This document shows positions 1 through 11,050 of a stretch of 64,000 nucleotides of DNA, piece by piece (positions within the stretch are counted from its first letter, which is position 1; the number at the start of each line of letters is the position of its first letter). Position numbers and translations under genes: made by a program. Under the pieces are notes generated by a model. It was not told the origin of the DNA and did no database searches. It saw only the letters and a program-made list of their open reading frames with translations. The stretch is from Halichondria panicea (Eukaryota > Porifera > Demospongiae > Suberitida > Halichondriidae). Location: NCBI RefSeq assembly GCF_963675165.1, contig NC_087391.1:4018646-4082645 (forward strand), in the 5' to 3' direction.

Positions 1-374
1 CCGCACTCAACGTGTGTGTGTACACAATCACCAATCAGGTGATCGTGGCAATTTTTGATATCTCCCGTCCACTGGCACCCCTTCACATGCATTGGGCATA
101 TCACTTTGAGGTCAAGAATTTTTTTCCATTTCGGTTTATCAAGAATGCATGCTACAGATGTCTGCTCACATGCAGGACATGTCAAGAGCTTGTTATTTTG
201 AATATTTGGCTCTGCACATACTTTACAAAGGTGTGCTCCACAACATTCTGTTAGCATCGGTTCTTTAAGTATCTTCTTACATTGCGAGCAGAAGTTATCT
301 TCTGAAGGGCTTTCCACAAAAAGCAGTTGACATTCATGGATATCAAAGTGTTTGACTGAATCTATATCTGTCAT
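1..374 (-). CDS. Gene A copy 1, RING/TRAF zinc-finger pseudokinase, 5' part only
   Basis: Minus-strand frame opening at 374, with the same start context as the intact copy at 14323-16026. The 124 codons seen cover the RING finger (C-x2-C opening, then the TECCGAHLCKVC segment) and the start of the TRAF-type zinc fingers (CPMHVKGCQWTG). The rest lies left of the window, so it cannot be said whether this copy is intact. Sequence in this part is almost identical to the other two A copies. Confidence 0.85.
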   Translation of the reverse strand, partial: MTDIDSVKHFDIHECQLLFVESPSEDNFCSQCKKILKEPMLTECCGAHLCKVCAEPNIQNNKLLTCPACEQTSVACILDKPKWKKILDLKVICPMHVKGCQWTGDIKNCHDHLIGDCVHTHVEC

Positions 375-656
375 GCTGATATTTATACTACAGTTACTTC
401 GAATTAATGTGCCTTGATCAACTAACATGCTTCAGCTAATATGTGCATCTACTATTTATTGTTAATCAATACTGAAAGTAAAACTGAAGCTATGTATACA
501 CTAGATTTTACATGCACTTGAACTCTATTGTAAACATTGACAGATCAGTGTAATACTGCAGTTTTATAACAATTGTCAAAACTAAACACGATCTACACAT
601 GTGCAGGAATGAGTGCACAACATTATTGGAAAAAGAATCACTGTAAGAAACGTAAA

Positions 657-770
657 CATCCTGCTAATTTACTAATTACATCCTGCTAATTTACTAATAA
701 CATCCTGCTAATTTACTAATAACATCCTGCTAATTTACTAATAACATCCTGCTAATTTACTAATTTACAT
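657..770. repeat. 22-base tandem repeat, about five units
   Basis: The unit CATCCTGCTAATTTACTAAT plus two variable bases is repeated about five times. Units 2 and 3 of the large array have a single CATCCTGC copy here followed by ACTCACC, which on the minus strand is a good splice donor. In unit 1 that donor is missing and the repeat stands in its place. Confidence 0.85.
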
Positions 771-1243
771 CCACTAGATACCAGTTTTAGCAGATCCTTT
801 AGTTCTCTGCATGTCTATCGCCTACACAAATCTGACCGTTCCTCTAGTCTCGGATTGTTCGCTTCTCTTTCCTTTTTGTGTGCCAGGCTCTTGGTCTTTA
901 TTTGGTTTGGGTGGGGAATCTGTCTTCCGACGTTTGTCCATTCTTCGTTTAAGTTTCATGCCAATTCCTTTCTGAGTTCTATCACTTGTTGTAAATGTGA
1001 CTGCAAAAGAAAAATACAACACAGATCTGCATAACACAAGGAAAACAGCGATTATAGAGAACCTTAACCCCTCCCCCCCCCAACACATGCACTGTTGTGT
1101 TGTTGTTGGTAGATTAATTGCTGTGATTTGTGTTATAATAATAATAATAATATCATCTAAGTGATTTGTTGCGTCAGAAACAAAGTATATACTTGCTATA
1201 AGAATCTTCATTTGCATGATAATATAATGCATGAAGGAGCTAT

Positions 1244-1264
1244 CCCTAACCCTAACCCTAACCC
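1244..1264. repeat. Short interstitial telomere-like repeat (CCCTAA)n
   Basis: Three and a half perfect CCCTAA units, the complement of the animal telomere repeat TTAGGG. The sister unit has an interrupted version at 8973-8995. The third unit diverges from the other two at exactly this place (about 16995). Confidence 0.8.
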
Positions 1265-2184
1265 ATTTATAAAGCGTGTATATTTCGAGGGTATAAATGT
1301 TTGCGGTTTTTGCTATTAAACATGTACCGCGAACATTTATATATACCCACGAATTTAATATCGCATCAATGCATGCTGCAGAAAGGCTGCATGCTATTAT
1401 GCGAAAATTAAAATAATCCGCAAAAACCTTTTTAACGGTCATTCCGCGAAAGTTTATATATACCGTCGAAATATACCTGCTATATTAAAATTATATATAT
1501 ACGGTATATAGATAGCACTTGTGTGTATGCGTTGTGGGTGTGTCGTATACTGCATGATGTGTCTTGCAGCCTTTGTTTGTTTGTTTTTTTGCAGTGCTGG
1601 ACCTTAACTCTAGTTCATGGTGTTTATGATGAATGAATCAAAATGAGTAGATATATAGTGATACTGCATGTTTGACTCATGTTACGTTTTTTCTTTTTCT
1701 TTTTTGGGTCGCATATAATTATGTGTCTGCAAGCATTACAAAGGACTTCAAGTGGATTGACTGTTAGTTTATGCAATGACCACTGTAATTGCATTAACAA
1801 AGGAAACACAATGTACAGTGTGTGTTATAGTCATGTGTCAACCAACCTAATCCAATTGCAGCTGCACTGTACCAGTAACCACACAACTAGCATTGTAGAC
1901 CAATAATATACGACTATATGATATGTGTATTTTGCCTATCTTCACTTTCCCTTTCTCGTTTCTACATTCATGCAGGATGGCACTTTTATGGACCAGTTCA
2001 CCATCATCAAACACTATATACCATGGACCCTACAATATGACTTTATAATTCATCGAATCGATCTCTGTTCATCTCTTCGATTTTGCATATTAAAAAAAAA
2101 ATTATATATACATGTATGATGATGACAATCAGCAAAATAAAAATTATAATGGACAAGTTTATAATTATTGTTGAAGTTTGTTCA

Positions 2185-3347
2185 CTAACTAGTATAAGTG
2201 TTAATAAATGTCGTCTCGATATTGTTGGCTAGGGCCCCTCCCTCCACCCCATGGCCCCTCAAAGCCTCCACCATGTCTGACCAGCTCGGAGATCCCTTCT
2301 TGAACCACGCCTCCAGCATTGCAAAAAAACACTTCTCTGTGTTATTGTAGTTAGTCTCTCTGATACTCTGTATAAAAAGCGAGTATAGAAGATTATAGAA
2401 TTGATACTAATACAAGATTAGAGCGATTATCTATAATTAATATTTATAATGACTGCATGTTAGGTTACCCCCCCCCCCCCCGATCAATTCACCTAACACA
2501 GTCTATAACAAATTAATACAGTTGATTTGGATATACTACTTCACACAACCCAAGCATGCATGCATGCAATACTTACATCAATAGTTCCACTGTCCACATC
2601 CAAGTTAATGGCCAGGTGGTACCACTTTGCACGAGCATCCCAAGTAGCATCTTTGACAGTCTTGAGAGTTATGTCACCACCTGTAGCTGTGGCCTCACCT
2701 GGACAAAGGGTGGACGTGATTTGGTAACGAAAACAAGTAGCAAAATGTAACAGCCAGAACATGTAAGGAATACTTATACAGTGTACAGTTGTCAAAACAA
2801 AGGTATGACGTACATACATATATCTTGTAAATAATTAAGTAAAAAATAGGCACATTAATTTGCATATAACTAGGAGCATGCAGAGCATGTTTGGGGCGAG
2901 CAAGCAATTTTGTATTTGTTGTACAGTGATTAGCCTAATCATTGTACCTAGACAATGTCATACTTTTAAGTAGTCTATATTGTTTATTTATTTATGACAT
3001 TATTATTATTGTTTATCGTGATTGTGAGAGTAGTCTGATGTAGATACGACTTTGCTGTGCCAGGTATATACCCGTGACAATTATTCTGAGTGCATGGTGT
3101 AGGGTTGTTGTGGTCTTTGACTGTGCATGGTGTAACATCAAGTTGACTTAGAGTGAAACATAATTATCTATGAGTGAAAGTTCAGCATGAAAGAGCTGGC
3201 TGTATACAAACTAAGCAAGGAGATATTATAACTTTTTGCTGGACCCAAATTACAAACCTATACTGTCAGTGATATAAAGTAAGCTACTCTGACCTGTTGT
3301 AAGCGTGCCTGTGTGGCCTCAGAAGTTTCTATCTGAGCTGGTCTGAC
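2185..3347 (-). CDS. Death-domain gene exons, unit 1
   Basis: Two minus-strand exons together encode a Death domain. The first (2698-2577) reads through KWYHLAINLDVDSGTID and ends at a perfect donor GTAAGTAT. The second (2367-2185) starts after a TTTATACAG acceptor in matching phase and reads SIRE...AMLEAWFKKGSPSWS...GALANNIE, then stops. The LEAWxKKGSPSWS and GGALANxIE blocks are hallmarks of animal Death domains of the ankyrin/UNC5-like type. A 54-base open exon (3347-3294, VRPAQIETSEATQARLQQ) with good splice sites lies upstream, but its phase does not fit the first Death exon, so an exon may be missing or the model is wrong. No initiator Met was found. Likely a death-fold adaptor or the C-terminus of a larger protein. 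Confidence 0.6.
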
Positions 3348-3962
3348 CTGCAAGGCCGTAGTGTCAGTACGTATATAGATCTATATCAGTAGATCTATAC
3401 AGACAGAATTGTGTGCCAATATTGACTAGATCTATTCGAAGCTACGATTGAGACATTGAAGGAACAGGTAGAAAAGTGGTTTAACAGGTCAAGCTGTACG
3501 CAAGGCTATAGAGATCACATAACAGCACTAAATTCTTTAGAACACACCTATACCCAAAATTCAGATTTTGCCCTCGTTATAGGGGGTGCTGTTTTTGGAG
3601 CTAGCTTTGATGGCCTGTAAAATTTAAGCATATAATTACCTAGTTACCAAACTGAACAATGCTATATTATATAGGTTTGATTTACTTGCTGGTCACAAAG
3701 GGCTATATATACACTGGCACTCCCCCCCCCCCCCAAATGAGAAGCTATAGCTTTGAGTTTTGAATTGATTACCAGTTATCTATAACTGAGCAAATTTATA
3801 CGAGTTGTACTGATTCATGACTGTGTCCATACCTTCATTGTCATAATACTATCCACTTTGCCCCCCCCCCCCCCCCTCTAAATGCATCCATGCATGTTAA
3901 ATAAGTATTCTGTTTATATACTGTTTATATATTATAGCATACCTAAGCAAAAACTACAATAG
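3348..3962. other. Spacer between B gene and death-domain exons, unit 1
   Basis: No gene seen. It includes two C-tracts (near 3722 and 3861) and AT-rich sequence shared with the corresponding spacer of unit 2 (11051-11810). The unit 2 spacer carries about 130 extra bases (about 11263-11400). Confidence 0.6.
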
Positions 3963-5804
3963 TTACTCTACTAGTGTGTATTTGTGTGGGTCTCTGACAT
4001 GATCGAGTAAGTCAGCCACTGCTTCAAATGTTGGCCTAGTTACGGGTTCTTGTTTCCAGCAACCCAGCATGATGTCATAGAATGTCTCTGGGCAATTTTC
4101 AGGTCGAGACATCAGGAGTCCTGTTTTTATTCTCTGTATGGCGAAATCGTTTGTACTGTCTGAAAATGGCTCTTTGCCTGTTATGACTTCCCAAATTAAC
4201 ATTCCGTATGACCATACATCTGATTTCAAGGATTGGTGCTGTTTAACAAATGTTTCTGGAGCACACCATTTTATTGGGGCCCTAAAACCTTGAGTACTGA
4301 CAGTTTGCTCATAATCATCAAGCATTACCGCTGAACCGAAATCGTTAAGCTTACATGTTACATTTTCACCTACGAGTACATTAGTAGCTCGTATTTTTCT
4401 GTGCATACATAGTTTTTGCTGGAGATAGTCAAGCCCAAGTGCTACTTGCTTGCATATCAATACATGCTGGTGCAGTAAGAGAGGGTGTGTTTTCACGTAG
4501 TTTTGCAGATTTCCATTTGGTACCAACTCCAAAATCATGCATACTGTTTCTTCCGTTACAAATAAATCGTACAGTTGAACAATATTTTCATGCTTAAGGT
4601 TCTTCAGAATATCTGCCTCTACCAAAATGTGTTTAGTAGAACCAGTTGACAAGTGTTCCTTTTTGATTATAACTTCCTTGTCGTTATATGTGCCTTTCCA
4701 AATTTCTCTTGTGCTTTTGCTATGAAGTATTGAAGTCAGTAATAGATTTGTACCTTGTTGAACAGGCACATCATCCAATTTTTTAGAGTTACTTTCCAGA
4801 TCCTTCAATCTAGCCATAAAATTGTTTGTTATCTTCTCTAGTCGGTCTTCAATGAGTTTCTTGTAATCCTTAAAATGTTTTTCTGATTGATCCTTCAACT
4901 CCTGTATTGTTCTATCTTTATTCTTGAGCTGATGTGTGTGCAACTCCCTTAATCTTTTTAGATTGATTTCTTGTTTTTCCACCAATTGTGCAATTTCTTC
5001 ATTTTTTTTCTCAATTTCTTCTGCAAACAATCTTGTTACAAGGGATAAGTGAGTCTGTGCATCTTCTTTTAAATGTTCAAGTAAGAGTCCTCGCTCTACT
5101 TGATTTGTACAGCCAGCACATTGGAAATCACACTCAACTACTACTTTTGGACATTCTGCAAAGTGTTGTTGCAAGTAATTTTTTTTAATGTCACGCTCTC
5201 CACAGCTGTTGGGGCAATCAACGGGCAGCTGAGGACATTCGGATTTATGTTGTCCAGTGATCACCTCCTGTTTATCTTTCTCATTGCAGTGAGGGCAAGT
5301 GACTAGTCGATATGGGCATAGAAGCTCCAAATGTTCTTCCACCTCATTTTTCTCTAGTTTTTCTCCGCATCCATTTACGCAGACAGTTCTAAGGTATTCA
5401 CAATCTCCGTTGGAAGAGTCAAGATGAGCTCCTTGTGCTCCTAGCTCTCCCGTCCAAAGACAGCCTCGATTTGTAAATGGGCATTTCACATCAAGTTCAA
5501 GAATTTTCCCCCATTTTTGTTTGTCAAGTATAGCAGTGATATTATTCTGTTCACATTTGGGGCACTCGTACTCATTTCCGTAAGATTTTTCTATGCAAGA
5601 TGCACAGAAATGATTTCCACAGCACTCGGTTAACATTGGCCTTCTCATAACTTCCTTGCAGTGTCCACAGATATACTCATTTTGTGGAGGATCTATGAAG
5701 TCCCATCTGTGTCGTAAGATGTCTCTGTGCAGGTTTTTTATATCCATTTTGAACGGTCTATTACACTGAAGGCAGATCGAACTCTTTATAAGTATTATAT
5801 ACAT
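3963..5804 (-). CDS. Gene B copy 1: RING, TRAF zinc fingers, coiled coil, tyrosine-kinase-like pseudokinase
   Basis: Intronless frame of 613 codons. RING finger at about 46-84 (C46-x2-C49, H65, C67, C70, C81-x2-C84). TRAF-type zinc fingers at about 108-245 with repeated CPxxC and HxxxC patterns. A charged coiled coil runs about 255-345. The kinase-like domain spans about 355-603 and is closest to tyrosine kinases (IKWCAPE, SDVWSYGMLIWEV). The catalytic loop reads H468-R469-K470, so the catalytic Asp is Lys; the glycine loop is not recognisable; the beta-3 lysine (K381), N475 and D488 of DFG remain. It is probably a ubiquitin ligase or scaffold with a regulatory pseudokinase. The start could instead be Met20, since the first 19 residues precede the region resembling gene A. 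Stop is 670 bases downstream of gene A copy 2, suggesting separate transcripts. Confidence 0.93.
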   Translation of the reverse strand: MYIILIKSSICLQCNRPFKMDIKNLHRDILRHRWDFIDPPQNEYICGHCKEVMRRPMLTECCGNHFCASCIEKSYGNEYECPKCEQNNITAILDKQKWGKILELDVKCPFTNRGCLWTGELGAQGAHLDSSNGDCEYLRTVCVNGCGEKLEKNEVEEHLELLCPYRLVTCPHCNEKDKQEVITGQHKSECPQLPVDCPNSCGERDIKKNYLQQHFAECPKVVVECDFQCAGCTNQVERGLLLEHLKEDAQTHLSLVTRLFAEEIEKKNEEIAQLVEKQEINLKRLRELHTHQLKNKDRTIQELKDQSEKHFKDYKKLIEDRLEKITNNFMARLKDLESNSKKLDDVPVQQGTNLLLTSILHSKSTREIWKGTYNDKEVIIKKEHLSTGSTKHILVEADILKNLKHENIVQLYDLFVTEETVCMILELVPNGNLQNYVKTHPLLLHQHVLICKQVALGLDYLQQKLCMHRKIRATNVLVGENVTCKLNDFGSAVMLDDYEQTVSTQGFRAPIKWCAPETFVKQHQSLKSDVWSYGMLIWEVITGKEPFSDSTNDFAIQRIKTGLLMSRPENCPETFYDIMLGCWKQEPVTRPTFEAVADLLDHVRDPHKYTLVE

Positions 5805-6474
5805 GCATGCTTGCCTGTCTCTAATATTATTTAAGTCGATATTGATATAGGTGTATGGTCTGTTTGGTTTTACAGTTTATGTTTTTGTGTAATTGTGTTT
5901 CCATAGTGATAGAAAACTGTCAACTCGTGACAACATTTATTTATGTTTCAATGTTGGTGTTTCCATAGTGATCACAAACTGTCAACACCCTATATCATGC
6001 AGCTATTTATTATTACTAGATAGGGTTTCAATGTTTGTGCTTCCACAGTGATTGCAGGCTGTCACAATTGCTTAATATCACTTTCAACTAACTTAGCGGA
6101 TTTCACTATAGCACTGTCCGGCACAATTTAGATGCCTTTTGCTTTTGAGCATAGTCCGACTTTTATCAAATAAGAGTTAGAGAGCAAAAAACACTCTCAC
6201 AGCCACACGAATCAAAGGCTAGGCTACATAGTGTTGAAAGTTAGTTCTACTGGCTTTATGCAATTATGGCTTCCAGAATTCCTTTAATTTGAGTAACTTT
6301 GACTCACTGCAGAATAATAATAATTTTGTACATAAATTATATAACATAAACTTAGATACGTTCGTGTATAATTCAGAAAACTAGATAGAAAAAGATGGGT
6401 GAATAGATGTAACTAAAAAATGTAAATTTCAGCAAAATCTGCTAGGCCTATTATAGATCTACGCTTGTGCCTGT
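5805..6474. other. Spacer between gene A copy 2 and gene B copy 1
   Basis: 670 bases with no gene, presumably the 3' region of A and promoter of B. It is almost base-for-base identical to 13653-14322; only a few substitutions were noticed. Two related segments with TTTCCATAGTGAT and CTGTCAAC motifs recur near 5900 and 5960 and a looser one near 6050, a short tandem pattern in the region upstream of B. Confidence 0.6.
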
Positions 6475-8198
6475 TCAGTTAGTTCTTGCAAAGAGCTTTG
6501 TATGCATGATACCAGAGAGTACACTGAATGAAGGTCTAGAAGTGGGATCTCTGCTCATGCATTGAAGAATAACTTGGTGTATGTGTTCAGGACATTCCAG
6601 AGGACGGTCAAGTTCTGGTCCTCTCGTGATGAATGTTTCTGCTTTCGAATTTGACATTTTCACTACTCTTTTTGTGATGATTTCGTATTGCACAATTCCA
6701 AACGACCATACATCTGATTTAGTGGTACATTTACTCTCGATAAGAACTTCAGGTGCAGACCATTTGACAGGTGCTCTCTCTCCTTGTGGGACTCTATTCC
6801 GTTTCACCTTGCTTCAATATTTTTGTTAATGAGAAGCTTCCTATTTTGAACTGTAGTGTGTTTGAAACTAAAACAGCACGAGATGTGATCCCCCTGTGTA
6901 TGCAATTCAATCTCTCAAGATAAGACATTCCAGTGGCCACTTGTAGAATAATGTCAACCTGTCGTTTTTGAGTTAAAGCTTTGCCATTGCTTTTGAGGTA
7001 GTTAGCGAGATTTCCATGCATCATGTACTCAGTGCATGACGATCAGATAAGGTTCTTTCTTTGTGCATACTCCACATAATTGGATAATATTTATGTGATC
7101 AAAATCTCTTAGCAAAGAAGCTTCCCCAAGAAATTTGGATGAAGTCATTGATCCTACTTTGTGCATTTTAATAGCAATTTGATATTTTCCGTACTGTTGT
7201 CCTTTCCATATCTCATTGAATTGACCTGACACTAGTTTCGAATCGAGTTGAACGGTGTCGGGATCAAGCTCCCAAAACAGACCAGGAAATTTTGCAAATG
7301 TTTTTTTTACTGTATCTTCTCTGTATTGAAAAAATATGTTTAGCATGTCTTCTGTTTTGTTAATTGTGTCGCTAATCTCTTCTTTATAAAAGTCAATGCT
7401 TTTGATTTGTTCAGGATTTTTCTTTATCATTTTATTATCTCCTGTATCCTGTGTTGCTTTCAGCTGCTGCATAAATTTTGTGTCACTAATTTTTTCATAG
7501 TCCTCGAACTTAAAACGACTCAGCATTCGTTTCTCCTGTATGAATCTCGAAACAAGATGAGCGTGTTTTTGAATACTCTTTTGGCAATGGTCGAGTATTT
7601 GCTTTCGTTTCAGAACCACATCACATCCAGCATATTTAAATTCACACCGAGTAATACATTCAGAGCATATGCTCATATGTTCATCGAAATATTCAAATTT
7701 GAAGCACTCTCCACAGCCATTGGGGCAAGCAACATTGCGATTGGGGCACATACAGTTATGCCAACCATCGTATTCACCACAGAGCTGGCATTTCTCGGCA
7801 ATATTATTGTCCATCCTTTCTTCACCGCACTCAACGTGTGTGTGTACACAATCACCAATCAGGTGATCGTGGCAATTTTTGATATCTCCCGTCCACTGGC
7901 ACCCCTTCACATGCATTGGGCATATCACTTTGAGGTCAAGAATTTTTTTCCATTTCGGTCTGTCAAGAATGCATGCTACAGATGTCTGCTCACATGCAGG
8001 ACATGTCAAGAGCTTGTTATTTTGAATATTTGGCTCTGCACATACTTTACAAAGGTGTGCTCCACAACATTCTGTTAGCATCGGTTCTTTAAGTATCTTC
8101 TTACATTGCGAGCAGAAATTATCTTCTGAAAGGCTTTCCACGAAGAGCAGTTGACATTCATGGATATCAAAGTGTTTGACTGAATCTATATATGTCAT
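6475..8198 (-). pseudogene. Gene A copy 2, broken by two frameshifts
   Basis: Compared with the intact copy at 14323-16026, this copy has four extra bases (GCAT) near 7035, inside the kinase region after PYLIV, and two missing bases near 6793, just after the GETE segment. The changes do not cancel, so the frame falls into three open pieces (8198-7029, 7024-6794, 6807-6475). RING, zinc fingers and coiled coil stay in the first piece (389 codons including a short false tail), which could still make a truncated protein. Where readable, the kinase-like part has the same losses as copy 3: HRG instead of HRD, and GSF where DFG is expected. An assembly or sequencing error is the main alternative. 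Confidence 0.8.
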
Positions 8199-9760
8199 GC
8201 TGATATTTATTATAATTATAGTTACTTATCAAGTGTGCCTTGATCAACTAACATGCTTCAGCTAATATGTGCATCTACTATTTATTGTTAATCAATACTG
8301 AAAGTAAAACTGAAGCTATGTATACACTATGCATATAGATTTTACGTGCACTTAAACTCTATTGTAAACATTGATATAGAAGTGTATAATACTGCAGTTT
8401 TATAACAATCGTTAAAACTAAACACGATCTACACATGTGCAGGAATGAGTGCACAACATTATTGGAAAAAGAATCACTGTAAGAAACGTAAACATCCTGC
8501 TAATACTCACCACCAGTTTTAGCAGTTCCTTCAGTTCTCTGCATGTCCATCGCCTACACAAATCTGACCGTTCCTCTAGTCTCGGATTGTTCGCTTCTCT
8601 TTCCTTTTTGTGTGCCAGGCTCTTGGTCTTTATTTGGTTTGGGTGGGGAGTCTGTCTTCCGACGTTTGTCCATTCTTCATTTAAGTTTCATGCCAATTCC
8701 TTTCTGAGTTCTATCACTTGTTGTAAATGTGTCTGCAAAAGAAAAAAACAACACAGATCTGCATAACACAAGGAAAACAGCGATTATATAGAGAACCTTA
8801 ACCCCCCCCCCCCGGGCCCAACACATGCACTGTTGTGTTATTGTTGGTAGATTAATTGCTGTGATTTGTGTTATAATAATATCATCTAAGTGATTTGTTG
8901 CGTCAGAAACAAAGTATATACTTGCTATAAGAATCTTCATTTGCATGATAATATAATGCATGAAGGAGCTATCCCTATAACCCTAACCCTAACCCATTTA
9001 TAAAGCGTGTATATTTCGAGGGTATAAATGTTTGCGGTTTTTGCTATTAAACATGTACCGCGAACATTTATACCCACGAATTTAATATCGCATCAATGCA
9101 TGCTGCAGAAAGGCTGCTATTATGCAAAAATTAAAATAATCCGCGAAAACCTTTTTAACGGTCATTCCGCAAAAGTTTATATATACCGTCCCACTATATT
9201 ATTATACGGTATATAGATAGCACTTGTGTGTATGCATTGTGGGTGTGTCATATACTGCATGATGTGTCTTGCATGCAGCCTTTGTTTGTTTTTTTGCAGT
9301 GCTGGACCTTAACTCTAGGTCATGAATGAATCAAAATTAGTAGATATAATTATAGTGATACTGCATGTTTGACTCATGTTACGTTTTTTTGTCTTTTTTG
9401 GGTCGCATATAATTATGTGTCTGCAAAGATTACAAAGGATTTCAAGTGGATTGACTGTTAGTTTATGCAATGACCACTATAATTGCATTAACAAAGGATT
9501 GATTAATGTACAGTGTATGTATAGATCTAGTCATGTTTCAACTTCAGTCAACCAACCTAATCCAAATGCAGCTGCACTGTACTAGTAACCACACAACTAG
9601 CATTGTAGACCAATAATATACGACTATATGATATGTGTATTTTGCCTACGCTTCACTTTCCCTTTCTCGTTTCTACATGCAGGATGGCACTTTTATGGAC
9701 CATTTCACCATCATCAAACACTATATACCATGGACCCTACAATAATTATGACTTTATAAT
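8199..9760. other. Spacer of repeat unit 2
   Basis: Counterpart of 375-2184. It carries a copy of the lysine-rich exon-like stretch (about 8510-8735), whose long frame has an in-frame stop in this unit, a C-tract at 8803-8813, the CCCTAA motif at 8973-8995 and AT-rich palindromic remnants. No gene is supported. Confidence 0.6.
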
Positions 9761-11050
9761 TCATCGATATCGATCTCTGTTCATCTCTTCGATTTTGCAT
9801 ATAAAAATATACATGTATGGATGATGACAATCAACAAAATAAAAATTATAATGGACAAGTTTAGTAGAAGTGTTAATAAATTTCCTCTCGATATTGTTAG
9901 CTAGGGCCCCTCCCTCCACCCCACGGCCTCTCAAAGCCTCCACCATGTCTGACCAGCTCGGAGATCCTTTCTTGAACCATGCCTCCAGCATTGCAACAAA
10001 ACACTTCTCTGTGTTATTGTAGTTAGTCTCTCTGATACTCTGTATAAAAAGCGAGTATAGAAGATTATAGGATTGATATACTAATACAAGATTAGAGCGA
10101 TTATCTATAATTAATATTTATAATGACTGCATGTTAGGTTACCCCCCCCCCCCCCCCCCCCCGATCAATTCACCTAACACAGTCTATAACAAATTAATAC
10201 AGTTGATTTGGATATACTACTTCACACAACCCAAGCATGCATGCATGCAATACTTACATCAATAGTTCCACTGTCCACATCCAAGTTAATGGCCAGGTGG
10301 TACCACTTTGCACGAGCATCCCAAGTAGCATCTTTGACAGTCTTGAGAGTTATGTCACCACCTGTAGCTGTGGCCTCATCTGGACAAAGGGTGGACGTGA
10401 TTTGGTAACGAAAACAAGTAGCAAAATGTAACAGCCAGAACATGTAAGGAATACTTATACAGTGTACAGTTGTCAAAACAAAGGTATGACGTACATACAT
10501 ATATCTTGTAAATAATTAAGTAAAAATAGGCACATTAATTTAGGAGTATGCAGAGCATGTTTAGGGCGAGCGAGCAATTTTGTATTTGTTGTACAGTGAT
10601 TAGCCTAATCATTGTACCTATACAATGTCGTAATTTTAAGTAGTCTATATTGTTTATTTATTTATGAAATTAGTATTATTATTATTATTGTTTATCGTGA
10701 TTGTGAATAACCGAGTAGTCTGATGTAGATACGACTTCGCTGCATGTGCCAGATGTATACCCGTGACAATTATTCTGAGTGCATGGTGTAGGGTTGTTGT
10801 GGTCTTTGACTGTGCATGGTGTAACATCAAGTTGACTTAGAGTGAAACATAATTATCTATGAGTGAAAGTTCAGCATGAAAGAGCTGGCTGTACAAACTA
10901 AGCAAGGAGATATTATAACTTTTTGCTGGACCCAAATTAGAACAAATTACAAAGGCTATACTGTCAGTGTAAACAATCCTAGTAAGCTACTCTGACCTGT
11001 TGTAAGCGTGCCTGTGTGGCCTCAGAAGTTTTTATCTGAGCTGGTCTGAC
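9761..11050 (-). CDS. Death-domain gene exons, unit 2
   Basis: Same organisation as 2185-3347: a 54-base exon (11050-10997), a first Death exon (10379-10258, donor GTAAGTA) and a second Death exon beginning at 10039. This copy reads AMLEAWFKKGSPSWS, then GRGVEGGALANNIERKF, the better-preserved version of the helix 5-6 block; unit 1 has ETTF and an earlier stop. The frame continues to a stop at 9761, giving a longer, probably meaningless tail, or an unseen donor removes it. No start codon was located. Role inferred only from the fold: homotypic death-domain interaction. Confidence 0.6.

Larger units (their letters stand above)
375..2184. other. Spacer of repeat unit 1
   Basis: No convincing gene of its own. 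It contains a 22-base tandem repeat (657-770), a degraded copy of a lysine-rich exon-like stretch (about 810-1007), a C-tract near 1070, an (ATA)n run near 1135 and a CCCTAA motif (1244-1264). Around 1270-1470 lie AT-rich palindromic remnants with GCGAA and ACCGT motifs resembling foldback-element ends. Open frames at 822-1442 and 1679-1906 do not persist in the sister units and are judged fortuitous. Confidence 0.6.

Noticed and set aside
657-770. Possible CRISPR-like array
   Set aside because: Repeats are contiguous with no spacers, in animal nuclear DNA; this is a minisatellite.
822-1442. 206-codon minus-strand frame
   Set aside because: Crosses low-complexity and CCCTAA repeats and is not preserved in sister units; only its lysine-rich end coincides with an exon-like segment.
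7407-8078. Long plus-strand open frame opposite gene A copy 2 (also 15172-15906 opposite copy 3 and 12-254 opposite copy 1)
   Set aside because: Antisense shadow of the zinc-finger-rich coding strand; no family features, and the minus strand encodes a clear RING/TRAF protein.
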